Origin: an uncultured Bacillota bacterium | GTDB taxonomy: Bacteria > Bacillota > Clostridia > Oscillospirales > Oscillospiraceae | Length of the DNA stretch: 64,000 bases | Assembly (NCBI GenBank): GCA_947426945.1 | Contig: CANEFX010000002.1 | Coordinates: forward strand, 62,001-126,000 | Direction: 5' to 3' | In this document: in pieces, positions 30,314-39,265 of the stretch | Layout: every line of letters begins with the position of its first letter | How positions within the stretch are numbered: position 1 is the stretch's first letter | The notes under the pieces: model-generated | The model's input: only the letters and a program-made list of their open reading frames with translations | Database searches by the model: none | What the model was told of the DNA's origin: nothing | Translations under genes and position numbers: made by a program

Positions 30314-31192
30314 CTAATCTCTGGGCCGCCGGTAAAACTTGCCCACCACCCGTTCGGTACGCAGAACGTTGACGAAAGCCTTTGGGTCAGACTGGCGGAT
30401 CTTCCGGGCCAGGGAGCGGACCTCACTGTCAGACACTACGGAGTAAATCATCACGCAGGGGTCGCCGTTGTACAGCCCCACCCCCTCAATGAGGGTGGCG
30501 GTGTGGTTGGTGTCCTGAATTTGAGCGCACACGCCGCCGGCGCTCTCCCGGCCGGTGATAATCAGCAGGGTGGCCCGCCGGCCGTCCGGGTCCAGCATCC
30601 GGATAACCTGAGTGGTGGCGTACTGGAACAGCATGGAGTACAGCGCCTTGTCCCACCCGAAGAGGTAGCCGGCAACCCCCAGCATCACCACATTGCCGCA
30701 CAGGATGTAGTTCCAGGCGTCCACGTTCTTCCGCTCTGACAGAGCGATGGCGATAAAGTCAGTGCCGCCGCTGGTCACCCGCACCCACAGGCACAGGCAG
30801 GCTGCAAACCCGTTAATCATTCCGCCGAAAATGCAGATAAGCAGGGTATCCTCGGTAATCGTCAAGGCGGGCACCAGATCGGTAAAGATACTGGTCAATA
30901 CGATGGTCAGGCAGGAGTAAAGGGTAAACCGTTTGCCCACCAGCTTATAGCTGATGGCCGCCGGGACGGCGTTAAGCGCCAGATTGATGGGACCAAAGGG
31001 CAGCTCCACCCCGGCAAACTCCAGGGCGCACCGCTGAATCAGGCGGGTGATGCCGGTAAAGCCGCCTGGAAACAGGTCTCCCGCCGCCACAAAGCTCTTC
31101 AGGTTGACAGCCACGATCAGGGAGGACAGGGCAATCACCAGCACACGGGTGACAAATTCCTTCAGCCGGGACTGTTGGTTGGCAGTTGTCAT
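30314..31192 (-). CDS. YitT-family (DUF161/DUF2179) membrane protein
   Basis: A 292-residue protein with about five to six membrane helices (VIALSSLIVAVNLKSFV, GGFTGITRLI, CIFGGMINGFAACLCLW) and the C-terminal soluble DUF2179 domain (ATLLIITGRESAGGVCAQIQ, PKAFVNVLRTERVVGKFYRR). Function is not established for the family. It is the last gene of the leftward string from DUF1385 to yitT. Confidence 0.92.
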   Translation of the reverse strand: MTTANQQSRLKEFVTRVLVIALSSLIVAVNLKSFVAAGDLFPGGFTGITRLIQRCALEFAGVELPFGPINLALNAVPAAISYKLVGKRFTLYSCLTIVLTSIFTDLVPALTITEDTLLICIFGGMINGFAACLCLWVRVTSGGTDFIAIALSERKNVDAWNYILCGNVVMLGVAGYLFGWDKALYSMLFQYATTQVIRMLDPDGRRATLLIITGRESAGGVCAQIQDTNHTATLIEGVGLYNGDPCVMIYSVVSDSEVRSLARKIRQSDPKAFVNVLRTERVVGKFYRRPRD

Positions 31193-31206
31193 GGACGCCT
31201 CCTCTT

Positions 31207-31731
31207 TTATTTGGCCTCAGCCAGAATGTCCGCGTTTTTCATAAAATATTCCACCCCGGAATAGATGGTAGTCAGCACAATCACGGCGGTGCAGATCTGG
31301 TTGACGATCCCGGGCAGGGGCAGCAGCATGAGGATGACGCACACCATGGTGGCGGCAGTCTTTACCTTCCCCGACCAGCCGGCGGCAATCACCCGGCCCT
31401 TATCGGCGGCCACCATCCGCAGCCCCGAAACGCCGAACTCCCGGACGACCACAATGAGCAGCGCCCAGGCGGGCATCTGGCCCACCTCTACAAACCACAG
31501 CATCGCGGCCGTCACCAGACATTTGTCGGCCAGTGGGTCCATAAACTTGCCGAAGTCGGTAATCTGGTTATAGTGCCGGGCGATGTAGCCGTCCAGGGTA
31601 TCGGTAATACTGGCGGCGGCAAAGATGGCCAGCGCCCAGTATCTGGCATAGGGCACATCCAGGTACAGCACCAGCAGGAAGGCGGGGATCATCACTACCC
31701 GCAGGATAGTCAGCTTATTGGCGGTATTCAT
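31207..31731 (-). CDS. pgsA: CDP-diacylglycerol-glycerol-3-phosphate 3-phosphatidyltransferase
   Basis: A 174-residue integral membrane enzyme making phosphatidylglycerol phosphate. The CDP-alcohol phosphotransferase signature is DTLDGYIARHYNQITDFGKF followed by MDPLADK. It starts MNTANKLTILRVVMIPAFLL. It sits 15 bases behind rimO, the usual rimO-pgsA-recA neighbourhood of Clostridia. Confidence 0.95.
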   Translation of the reverse strand: MNTANKLTILRVVMIPAFLLVLYLDVPYARYWALAIFAAASITDTLDGYIARHYNQITDFGKFMDPLADKCLVTAAMLWFVEVGQMPAWALLIVVVREFGVSGLRMVAADKGRVIAAGWSGKVKTAATMVCVILMLLPLPGIVNQICTAVIVLTTIYSGVEYFMKNADILAEAK

Positions 31732-31746
31732 GGCAGTTTACCTCAA

Positions 31747-33072
31747 TTATTCCTCAATTTCACCGGTCAGGTCCCCGTCGGAGACCCCGGTAATGCGCAC
31801 ATTGACAAACATCCCGGCCGGAACCGGTCCGGCGGCGGTGAACAGCACCCGGCCGTCGATATCCACCGAGTCGGCATAGGTGCGGCCGGCGTAGCAGCCC
31901 GCCTCACTGTCAAATCCCTCGCACAGGACCTCCATCACCGTGCCCAGCCGCTTTTCGTTGTATTCGTCCATAATCCGGGACTGCAGGTCCACCACCAGCT
32001 CCACTCGTCGCCCGGCTGTTTCTGAATCCACCTGATTCTCCATGGCGGCGGCCAGGGTGCCCTCCTCCGGGGAGAACTGGAACACCCCCACCCGCTGGAG
32101 TCTCTGTTCCCGCAAAAATTCGCACAGCTCCTCAAACTCCGCCTCTCCCTCTCCCGGCAGGCCGCAGATCAGGGAGGTACGCAACACCACGTCAGGCATA
32201 GCCGACCGGAGCCGCCGGAACAACGCCTCCAGCTCCGCCCGGGTATTTCTCCGGCGCATGGCCTTCAGGATGCCGTCATTGCAGTGCTGGATGGGAATGT
32301 CCAGATAGTGGAGCACCCTGGGCTCAGAGGCAATCACCTGAATCAGCTCGTCGGTAATAGCCTCCGGATAGAGATAGTGCAGACGGATCCAGCGAAAATC
32401 AAGCCTGCACAGCTCTTTCACCAGCCGGGCCAGGGAGGTCTTCTCCTCCAGGTCCAGGCCGTAGCGGGTAATATCCTGTGCAATAACAATAAGCTCCCTC
32501 ACCCCGGAATCGGACAGTTTCTTTGCCTCAGCCAACAGAGAACCCATAGACCGGCTGCGGTATCTGCCCCGCAGCTTGGGAATAATGCAGAAGGCACAGC
32601 CGTTGCTGCACCCCTCGGCAATCTTCAGATAGGCGGTGTAGGGCGGGGTGGTTACCAGCCGCTCGCCGTCCTCATAGGTATGGTGGATGTCGGAAAAATA
32701 TTCCGGCCGCTCCCCCGCCATCAGCGCCTCCACGGCAGAAACCACATCGGTGTAGCTCCCCGTGCCCAGCAGGCCGTCCACCTCGGGCAGCTCAGCGCGG
32801 ATATCGTCCGGGTAGCGCTGACTGAGACAGCCCGCCACCAGCAGCTTTTTCAGCTGGCCGGCCCTTTTCAATTCGGCCAGCTCCAGAATGTTGTCGATGG
32901 CCTCGCTCTTGGCCGACTCGATAAACCCGCAGGTGTTCAGCACCGCCACGTCGGCCCCCTTCGGCTCGCCAGTGACAACATGCCCCGCCCTGCGGCACAG
33001 GGCCATCATTTGCTCGGTGTTCACCAGGTTTTTGGCGCAGCCCAGGGAAATAAACGCGATTTTGTATGGCAT
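31747..33072 (-). CDS. rimO: Ribosomal protein uS12 methylthiotransferase
   Basis: A 441-residue radical SAM enzyme. The N-terminal UPF0004 domain (FISLGCAKNLVNTEQMM) carries the first cluster cysteines. The radical SAM motif is CSNGCAFCIIP near residue 150, and a TRAM domain ends the protein. It modifies an Asp of uS12. It is separated from recX by about 110 bases. Confidence 0.95.
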   Translation of the reverse strand: MPYKIAFISLGCAKNLVNTEQMMALCRRAGHVVTGEPKGADVAVLNTCGFIESAKSEAIDNILELAELKRAGQLKKLLVAGCLSQRYPDDIRAELPEVDGLLGTGSYTDVVSAVEALMAGERPEYFSDIHHTYEDGERLVTTPPYTAYLKIAEGCSNGCAFCIIPKLRGRYRSRSMGSLLAEAKKLSDSGVRELIVIAQDITRYGLDLEEKTSLARLVKELCRLDFRWIRLHYLYPEAITDELIQVIASEPRVLHYLDIPIQHCNDGILKAMRRRNTRAELEALFRRLRSAMPDVVLRTSLICGLPGEGEAEFEELCEFLREQRLQRVGVFQFSPEEGTLAAAMENQVDSETAGRRVELVVDLQSRIMDEYNEKRLGTVMEVLCEGFDSEAGCYAGRTYADSVDIDGRVLFTAAGPVPAGMFVNVRITGVSDGDLTGEIEE

Positions 33073-33182
33073 GATAACGCTCCTGTTACAGTGATATTAG
33101 AGGCTCCTCTCTTCATATCCAGCGTCCGTCACGGAGAAAATTCCGCTCAGTCTCGCCGGGAGTTCCCTTTGAAAAGAGAACC

Positions 33183-33797
33183 TTAATCCCAGACCTCCAT
33201 CCCATACCGACGCAGGGCGTCGCTGATTTCAGACCAGGAAAAGCCCCGGCGGGCCAGGGCGTCGGAGGCCCGCTTTATCTCCTTCTGGTCCCGGCTGCCC
33301 TTCAGCTTTTTCTCCAGAAAGTCGTCAATGGCCTGGGAATTGTCCTCAGCCTGGGACAGAGCCTCCTCCCACAGCTCCCGTGGAATCCCCCGGCGGCAGA
33401 GCTCGTCCCGGATCTTCCGCGCCCCAAAGCCCTTGGCGGCGTAGTGCTGGACAATCCGCCCGGCATACTCCGCCTCATTGAGGTAACCCAGTTCCTCCAT
33501 CCGGTCGCAGATGGCCTCGCCCTCCTCTTCGGAGGCCTCCCACTCCTTCAGCTTCCGCCCCAATTCCTTTCGGGACTGGGGTTTTCTCATCAGTAATTCA
33601 ATGGCTTTCGCTTTCAGCCCGCTGCGGCGGGCGGCATCCTGGAGGCGTTCCGCCTCCTCCCCGGACAACTCCTTCCCTGCGTAGAGGGCAAAGTCCACCA
33701 CCTCGCCCTCACCGACGCGCAGGATGGAACCGTCCTCCAGCACCGCCAGCCACCGGCCCTCCACACGCCTGGAGGGCTTCAGTTCCTGAATGACCAT
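33183..33797 (-). CDS. recX: RecX regulatory protein
   Basis: A 204-residue helical-repeat protein (KAIELLMRKPQSRKELGRKL, YAAKGFGARKIRDELCRRGI, DALARRGFSWSEISDALRRY). The ATG directly abuts the recA stop, so the two are co-translated. RecX limits RecA filament growth. Confidence 0.92.
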   Translation of the reverse strand: MVIQELKPSRRVEGRWLAVLEDGSILRVGEGEVVDFALYAGKELSGEEAERLQDAARRSGLKAKAIELLMRKPQSRKELGRKLKEWEASEEEGEAICDRMEELGYLNEAEYAGRIVQHYAAKGFGARKIRDELCRRGIPRELWEEALSQAEDNSQAIDDFLEKKLKGSRDQKEIKRASDALARRGFSWSEISDALRRYGMEVWD

Positions 33798-34907
33798 TTA
33801 GCCCTCGCCGTCGTCGAAATCGTCCGCCGACACATCCACCGCCCGTCCGGCGGCTTTGGCTGCCGCCTGGGACTGCCTGCTCATCAGCTTGAATGCGTTG
33901 GCCCGAACCTGAGCCTCCACGTCGGCAGCCACATCAGGGTTGTCCTTCAAAAACTGCTTGGCGGCGTCTCTGCCTTGGCCGATACGGGTCTCCCCCATGG
34001 AGAACCAGGAGCCCGACTTCTGAATAATGTCCAGCTTGACGGCCAGGTCCACCAGCTCGCCCCACTTGGAGATGCCCTCGCCATACAGGATCTCAAACTC
34101 CGCCTCCCGGAAGGGGGGAGCCACCTTATTCTTGACAATCTTCGCCCGGGTGCGGTTGCCGATCAGCTCGCTCCCAACCTTAATGGACTCGATCTTACGC
34201 ACGTCAATGCGGACGGAGGCATAAAATTTCAGCGCCCGGCCGCCGGTGGTCACCTCCGGGTTGCCGTACATGACCCCTACCTTCTCCCGCAGCTGATTGA
34301 TAAAAATAACGATGCAGTTGGTCTTGGCAATGGAGCCGGCCAGCTTGCGCAGGGCCTGACTCATCAACCGGGCCAGCAGCCCCACGTGGCTGTCGCCCAT
34401 GTCGCCCTCAATTTCCGCCCGGGGGGTCAGGGCAGCCACTGAGTCTACCACCACTACGTCGATGGCTCCGGAACGGACCAGCGCCTCACAGATCTCCAGC
34501 CCCTGCTCTCCAGTGTCGGGCTGGGAGATGAGCATGGAGTCGATGTCCACTCCCAAAGCCCGGGCATAACTGGGGTCCAGAGCGTGCTCTGCGTCAATAA
34601 AAGCCACTTCGCCCCCCCGCTTCTGGGCTTCGGCCACGATGTGGAGGGCCAGGGTGGTCTTGCCGGAGGACTCAGGGCCGTAGACCTCGATAATGCGGCC
34701 CTTGGGCACCCCGCCGATGCCCAGAGCGATGTCCAGAGACAGAGAGCCGGTAGGGATCGAGTCCACCACCACGCCGGTATTCTCCCCCAGGCGCATGATG
34801 GAGCCCTTGCCGTAGGTCCGCTCGATCTGGGCCATGGCGGTCTCCAGCGCCTTTTTCTTATCGGAGGCCGGTGCGGCCGACTCAATCATGGGTTTCTTCT
34901 GTGCCAT
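33798..34907 (-). CDS. recA: Recombinase RecA
   Basis: The start [13 protein letters not shown] (ATG 34905-34907) is nine bases from AAAGG; a nearer ATG at 34916 is too close. Walker [32 protein letters not shown], loop L2 region [20 protein letters not shown] and the acidic end ([12 protein letters not shown]) are all present. It performs strand exchange and SOS coprotease work. Confidence 0.97.
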   Translation of the reverse strand: MAQKKPMIESAAPASDKKKALETAMAQIERTYGKGSIMRLGENTGVVVDSIPTGSLSLDIALGIGGVPKGRIIEVYGPESSGKTTLALHIVAEAQKRGGEVAFIDAEHALDPSYARALGVDIDSMLISQPDTGEQGLEICEALVRSGAIDVVVVDSVAALTPRAEIEGDMGDSHVGLLARLMSQALRKLAGSIAKTNCIVIFINQLREKVGVMYGNPEVTTGGRALKFYASVRIDVRKIESIKVGSELIGNRTRAKIVKNKVAPPFREAEFEILYGEGISKWGELVDLAVKLDIIQKSGSWFSMGETRIGQGRDAAKQFLKDNPDVAADVEAQVRANAFKLMSRQSQAAAKAAGRAVDVSADDFDDGEG

Positions 34908-34979
34908 GTCAATCATCCTTTCCCGCCGGCTGCTCAGGGCCTCCGGCCTCTTGCTGTCCCGTATGCTACTCTTTTAATT

Positions 34980-34995
34980 GTCCGTTAAAACGGAC
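34980..34995. promoter_or_regulatory. Palindrome upstream of recA
   Basis: GTCCGTT-AA-AACGGAC is a perfect inverted repeat about 70 bases before the recA start. On the plus strand it is followed by TTTTTG, but no plus-strand gene ends here. It may be an operator or a terminator for the prmC message read inversely. It does not match the usual Firmicutes LexA box. Confidence 0.35.
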
Positions 34996-35067
34996 TTTTT
35001 GTTGCGGATTCTGCATTGCCCGCCTTCAGCTAAAGCCGAAAGCTCTCTCATTTCGCCGCTCCCGCTC

Positions 35068-35931
35068 CTAATTGTTGACCGTTCCCTCCACCACCCGCAG
35101 AATGTTCTGGGTATCGGTAAGGGTTTTCACGTCCTCGTAGCCGTTCTTCTCCAAAATTTCCTCCACGGCGGCCGCCTGACCGATCCCCACCTCAAAGATG
35201 AGCGTGCCCCCCAGGCGCAGGGCGGACTTCCACTTGACGGCGATGGCCCGGTAAAAATCCAGTCCGTCCGCGCCGCCGTCCAGAGCCACCCGGGGCTCAT
35301 AGTCCCGCACGGACACGTCCAGTGCCTCAATGTCCACAGTCGGTATGTAGGGGGGATTGCACACAATGGCGTCAAAGTCCCACAGGGTGGAGCTGGGATT
35401 CTCCAGGGCGTTGACGGACAGGCAGGTCACCCGGGCGTTGAGCTCATTGCGGCGGACGTTCTGCTTGCATACCCGCAGTGCCCCCTCCGACAGCTCTCCC
35501 AGCACCACACGGCACTCCGGCGCGTTGGCGGCAATGGCCAGTCCCACGCATCCGCTGCCGGCGCACAGGTCCAGCACCCGGGCTCCCTCGCCGGACTCCC
35601 GGGCCTTGAGGATACCCCGTTCGGCCAGCAGCTCGGTATCCAGCCGGGGGATGAGCACATCCCGGGAGACGTCCAGAGACAGGCCATAGAACTCCCACTC
35701 TCCGATAATGTAGGCCACCGGCTCCCCGTCCAGGCGGCGCCGGACCAGCTCCTCCACCCGGCGCTCCATCTCCCCGGAGACGTAGAGGGACATGTCCCGG
35801 TAAAACTGCTCCCGGCTCTTGTCCGCGGCAAAGCAGATAATCTCCCGGGCCTCCAGCTGGGCAGACTCCACCCCGGCCCGCTTCAGCCGGGCCCGGGTGT
35901 CCAGGAACAGATTGTTGTAGGTGGTGGCCAT
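35068..35931 (-). CDS. prmC: Release-factor glutamine methyltransferase
   Basis: A 287-residue SAM-dependent methyltransferase. The helical N-terminal domain is followed by motif I VLDLCAGSGCVGLAIAANAP and the substrate motif CNPPYIPTVD. It methylates the GGQ glutamine of RF1/RF2. GAAGGTGATTCG precedes the ATG. It lies just behind the DUF1385 gene, and prmC is a frequent neighbour of DUF1385/rpmE in Firmicutes. Confidence 0.95.
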   Translation of the reverse strand: MATTYNNLFLDTRARLKRAGVESAQLEAREIICFAADKSREQFYRDMSLYVSGEMERRVEELVRRRLDGEPVAYIIGEWEFYGLSLDVSRDVLIPRLDTELLAERGILKARESGEGARVLDLCAGSGCVGLAIAANAPECRVVLGELSEGALRVCKQNVRRNELNARVTCLSVNALENPSSTLWDFDAIVCNPPYIPTVDIEALDVSVRDYEPRVALDGGADGLDFYRAIAVKWKSALRLGGTLIFEVGIGQAAAVEEILEKNGYEDVKTLTDTQNILRVVEGTVNN

Positions 35932-35968
35932 CGAATCACCTTCCTGTTATTTTTGAGAAAAATTTTTT

Positions 35969-36943
35969 CTACCAGGCGTCCTCGCCCTGCTTCTCCGGCA
36001 GCACCAGCTCCAGCGCCCTGATGCCCACCTCGATCATGGAATCGTCCGGCTCAAAAGTGGTAAAGTTTTGCAGCCACAGCCCCGGCGCAGTAAAGAACCG
36101 AGTCACGGGGCCGTCGTGCCGGCCGGCCCAGCGATTAATCTCATAGCTGATCCCCACAATCAGGGGCAGCATGGCCAAATGGGCCAGGAAGCGCAGCAGG
36201 GCGTTATATACCGGCCAAATGGCAAAGACCACGGTGGACACCAGAATGGAAATGGCAATCACCATAAACAGAAAGCTTGTCCCGCACCTGGGGTGGTGCC
36301 GGGGCTGGATGCGCACATTTTCCACTGTGAGAGGCAGTCCGGCCTCATAGCAGAAAATGGTCTTATGCTCCGCCCCGTGGTAGGAAAAAACCCGTTTCAT
36401 CTCCCCCATATGGGAGCACAGAGCCAGATATGCCACAAAAATCAGCAGCTTCAAAAGGCTCTCGGCCAGGTTGCGGGCCAGCATATTTCCTGGCAGGACC
36501 ATACTGACCAGTCCTCCCAGCAGGGTGGGCAGAAGAAAAAACAGCCCGATGGACATGCCCACGCCCAAAATCACCGCCAGTGTGGTAATCAGGGCGGTAA
36601 ATTTTTCGCTGCCCAGCCTGCTGTTGAGCCACGCCTCCAGCCTGGATGGCTCCTCTTCCTCCTCCCCGTCCTCCGGAAAAAATTCGGCGGAAAACATCAG
36701 GGCGGTCACGCCGTTGTACATGGAGTCGACAAAGTTGACCACACCCCGGATCAGGGGCCAGCCCAGAACAGGGTGCCTGTCCTTGATGAATTTAAGCTCC
36801 TTCTCCTGAATCTCCAGCCCGCCGTCTGGCTTGCGGACCACCACGGCCTGTTTTTTGGGGCCGCGCATCATGATCCCCTCAATCAGGGCCTGTCCGCCGC
36901 ACATGGTTTTAAATTTGGAGCACTGCTGCTTTTGCTTGGACAT
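35969..36943 (-). CDS. DUF1385 membrane protein
   Basis: A 324-residue protein starting with a basic stretch, then CGGQALIEGIMMRGPKKQAV, the DUF1385 signature. Several membrane helices follow (ALITTLAVILGVGMSIGLFF, LLKLLIFVAYLALCSH), with YHGAEHKTIFCYE and PRHHPRCGTSFLFMVIAISI. It is metal-binding-like; function uncertain. AAAGGAGAACCAA precedes the ATG. Confidence 0.93.
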   Translation of the reverse strand: MSKQKQQCSKFKTMCGGQALIEGIMMRGPKKQAVVVRKPDGGLEIQEKELKFIKDRHPVLGWPLIRGVVNFVDSMYNGVTALMFSAEFFPEDGEEEEEPSRLEAWLNSRLGSEKFTALITTLAVILGVGMSIGLFFLLPTLLGGLVSMVLPGNMLARNLAESLLKLLIFVAYLALCSHMGEMKRVFSYHGAEHKTIFCYEAGLPLTVENVRIQPRHHPRCGTSFLFMVIAISILVSTVVFAIWPVYNALLRFLAHLAMLPLIVGISYEINRWAGRHDGPVTRFFTAPGLWLQNFTTFEPDDSMIEVGIRALELVLPEKQGEDAW

Positions 36944-37035
36944 TTGGTTCTCCTTTGGTTTTTATATACGTCGGTCCTGCAAAGGGCGGTCTCTGCGCCG
37001 CCCCCTGCTGTTCTTTTATTTTACCAGACCTGGTC

Positions 37036-38463
37036 CTAACTTTCAACCGGCAGACGGATGGTCACCTGAAAGCCGCCGCCCTCGGCGTTGCCCACGTCCA
37101 GGCGGCCCTCGTGCCGGGTGACAATCTCCTCGCACACGGCCAGGCCGATGCCGGAGCCCCTGGCCTTGGAGCTTCCCTTATAAAACTTGTTTTTCAGATA
37201 GGGCAGCTCCTCCTCCGGCGCGCCGGGACCGTAGTCCCGGATACGGATGACGGCCTCCTTCCCCTCCTGGAACAGGGTAACCAGGATGCGCTTGCCCGAC
37301 CCGCCGTGCTTGGCGGCATTGTCCAGCAGGTTGCAGAACACCTGCCGCAGGCGCTGTGGGTCGCCTGAGATAGGCATCATCTCCTCCGGGCCGTCCACAT
37401 ACTCCAGGGTGATGCCCTCCTTGCGGAAAAACTCGGTATAGGTATACACCGCGTCCTCCAGCTCCGCCTTCAGATCCAGGGGCTCCACAGACAGGGTGAA
37501 GCGGCCATCCTCAATGCGGGAAAATTCCAGCAGCTCCTCCACCATGCTGCTCAGCCGGTTGCTCTCCGACACGATAATGCCCATACCCTTACGGATGTCG
37601 GCGGCGGAGCGGGCCTCTCCGTTCTGGATGGTCTCCGCCCAGCCGGTGATGGCGGTGAGGGGGGTGCGCAGCTCGTGGGACACGGAGGAGATAAACTCGC
37701 TCTGGGTTTTCTCCGCCTGGGCAATCTTGATGGACATATCGTTGATGGCGTCTGTCAGCTCACCGATCTCGTCGTCAAACTTTTTTTCGATCTGGACCCC
37801 GTAGCTGCCGTCGGCGATGACACGGGCGATCTCAGTGATGCCAGCCAGCGGCTCCACGATGGAACGGACGAAGTACAGGTTGGAGAAATACACCATGGCA
37901 AAGATGGCCAGGGCAATGGCGGCGATGACCGTCATGGTAAAGACAAACTGCCGGTCGATGCCGGACAGGGAGGTAACATAGCGGATAACTCCCACCACCT
38001 CTCCCTGGTAGATCACCGGGCTGGAGGCAGCCAGGATGCGCTCTCCGGTGTCCGGGTCCCGCCCTCTCCAGGGGCTGGCGGTCCGCTCGTTCAGGGCCTT
38101 CTGGATGTCCGGAGTACTGGGGGTGCTGCCGGCGGTGAGGTCGTTTCCCGAGTACAGCACCGCCCCCGTTGTGTCCAGAAACTGCAGCTCCAGCCGGCTC
38201 TTGTCCTCATAGCTGCCTACCGTCTGCTGCGCAGCAGCCCGGTAATCGGATCGGGTATACATCCGGAAGCCGTTGGCGGAGGAGGTGGCCTTGCGCTCCA
38301 GGTCGTCCGCCGTACCGCCGTAGTAGTAGCTCCACAGCATGGCGGCAAAGGCCCCCACGGCCAGCGCCAGGATCAGCAGCACAATGGCCACGCTGTTTAA
38401 CAGCCACCGCCGCCGGATACCCCGGATCTTCACCTGGTCCTGTAATCTTGTGGGCTTGGCCAT
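37036..38463 (-). CDS. Sensor histidine kinase (membrane)
   Basis: At 475 residues: a membrane helix near 20-45, an extracellular sensor of about 130 residues, a second helix near 180-205, HAMP, HisKA with SSVSHELRTPLTAITGWAE, and the HATPase with QVFCNLLDNAAKHG and GSGIGLAVCEEIV. It is encoded behind its response regulator and a lipoprotein in one leftward set. The signal is probably envelope-related, since an exported lipoprotein is co-encoded. Confidence 0.95.
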   Translation of the reverse strand: MAKPTRLQDQVKIRGIRRRWLLNSVAIVLLILALAVGAFAAMLWSYYYGGTADDLERKATSSANGFRMYTRSDYRAAAQQTVGSYEDKSRLELQFLDTTGAVLYSGNDLTAGSTPSTPDIQKALNERTASPWRGRDPDTGERILAASSPVIYQGEVVGVIRYVTSLSGIDRQFVFTMTVIAAIALAIFAMVYFSNLYFVRSIVEPLAGITEIARVIADGSYGVQIEKKFDDEIGELTDAINDMSIKIAQAEKTQSEFISSVSHELRTPLTAITGWAETIQNGEARSAADIRKGMGIIVSESNRLSSMVEELLEFSRIEDGRFTLSVEPLDLKAELEDAVYTYTEFFRKEGITLEYVDGPEEMMPISGDPQRLRQVFCNLLDNAAKHGGSGKRILVTLFQEGKEAVIRIRDYGPGAPEEELPYLKNKFYKGSSKARGSGIGLAVCEEIVTRHEGRLDVGNAEGGGFQVTIRLPVES

Positions 38464-38558
38464 CCTCTTTCACCTGCCTTTTCTGTCTCCCGTCCCGCCC
38501 GCAGGCGGCCAGGCTCCTTTCCCAAAGGAGGCGTTTCCCCGTGGGGGGCGAAGCGCTT

Positions 38559-39248
38559 TCAGCTACCCCATTTGTACCCATAGCCCCACACGGTATTGAC
38601 AAAGGTTGGCTTCTGGGCGTTATCCTCAATCTTGATGCGCAGGCGGCGGATGTTCACATCCACGATTTTCAGTTCGCCGAAGTAGTCCTTCCCCCACACG
38701 GTATCCAGGATCTCCTCCCGGGACAGGGCCTTGCCGGGATTCTCCATAAACAGCTTGACGATGGAGTACTCCACCTGGGTGAGCTTGACCCGCTGGCCGT
38801 TTTTTTCCAGGGTGCGGTTGCGGGTGTTGAGCAGAAAGGGCGGGTCGCTGATCTCGTCGGGGGAGAGAGGCGCCTCGTCCCCGCCGGTGCGGCGGAAGAG
38901 GGCGTCCACACGGGCGGTGAGCTCTGCGGGAGAGAAGGGCTTTGTCACATAGTCGTCCGCGCCGGTCATCAGGCCTGTAACCTTGTCCATCTCCTGGGTG
39001 CGGGCAGTGAGCATGATAATGCCAATCTTGTTGTCCATGGCCCTCAGGCGGCGGCATACCTCAAAGCCGTCGATACCGGGCAGCATAATGTCCAGCAGAG
39101 CCACCTTGATATCCGGATTGTCCCGGACGGCCTCCAGGGCCTCCTCTCCGGTGCCCACCTCCACCGTCTGATACCCCGCCCGCTTCAGGTTAATCACCAC
39201 AAAGCTGCGGATATTCTCCTCGTCCTCCAGGACCAATACCTTTCTCAT
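38559..39248 (-). CDS. OmpR/PhoB-type response regulator
   Basis: At 229 residues: receiver domain with acidic pair (VLVLEDEENI), phospho-Asp in KVALLDIMLPGIDGFEV, Lys in DDYVTKPFSPAEL, and a winged-helix effector (VEYSIVKLFMENPGKALSRE, DVNIRRLRIKIEDN). It is the partner of the kinase at 37036 and starts 18 bases behind the lipoprotein gene. Confidence 0.96.
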   Translation of the reverse strand: MRKVLVLEDEENIRSFVVINLKRAGYQTVEVGTGEEALEAVRDNPDIKVALLDIMLPGIDGFEVCRRLRAMDNKIGIIMLTARTQEMDKVTGLMTGADDYVTKPFSPAELTARVDALFRRTGGDEAPLSPDEISDPPFLLNTRNRTLEKNGQRVKLTQVEYSIVKLFMENPGKALSREEILDTVWGKDYFGELKIVDVNIRRLRIKIEDNAQKPTFVNTVWGYGYKWGS

Positions 39249-39265
39249 ATTCTCCTCCCAACAAA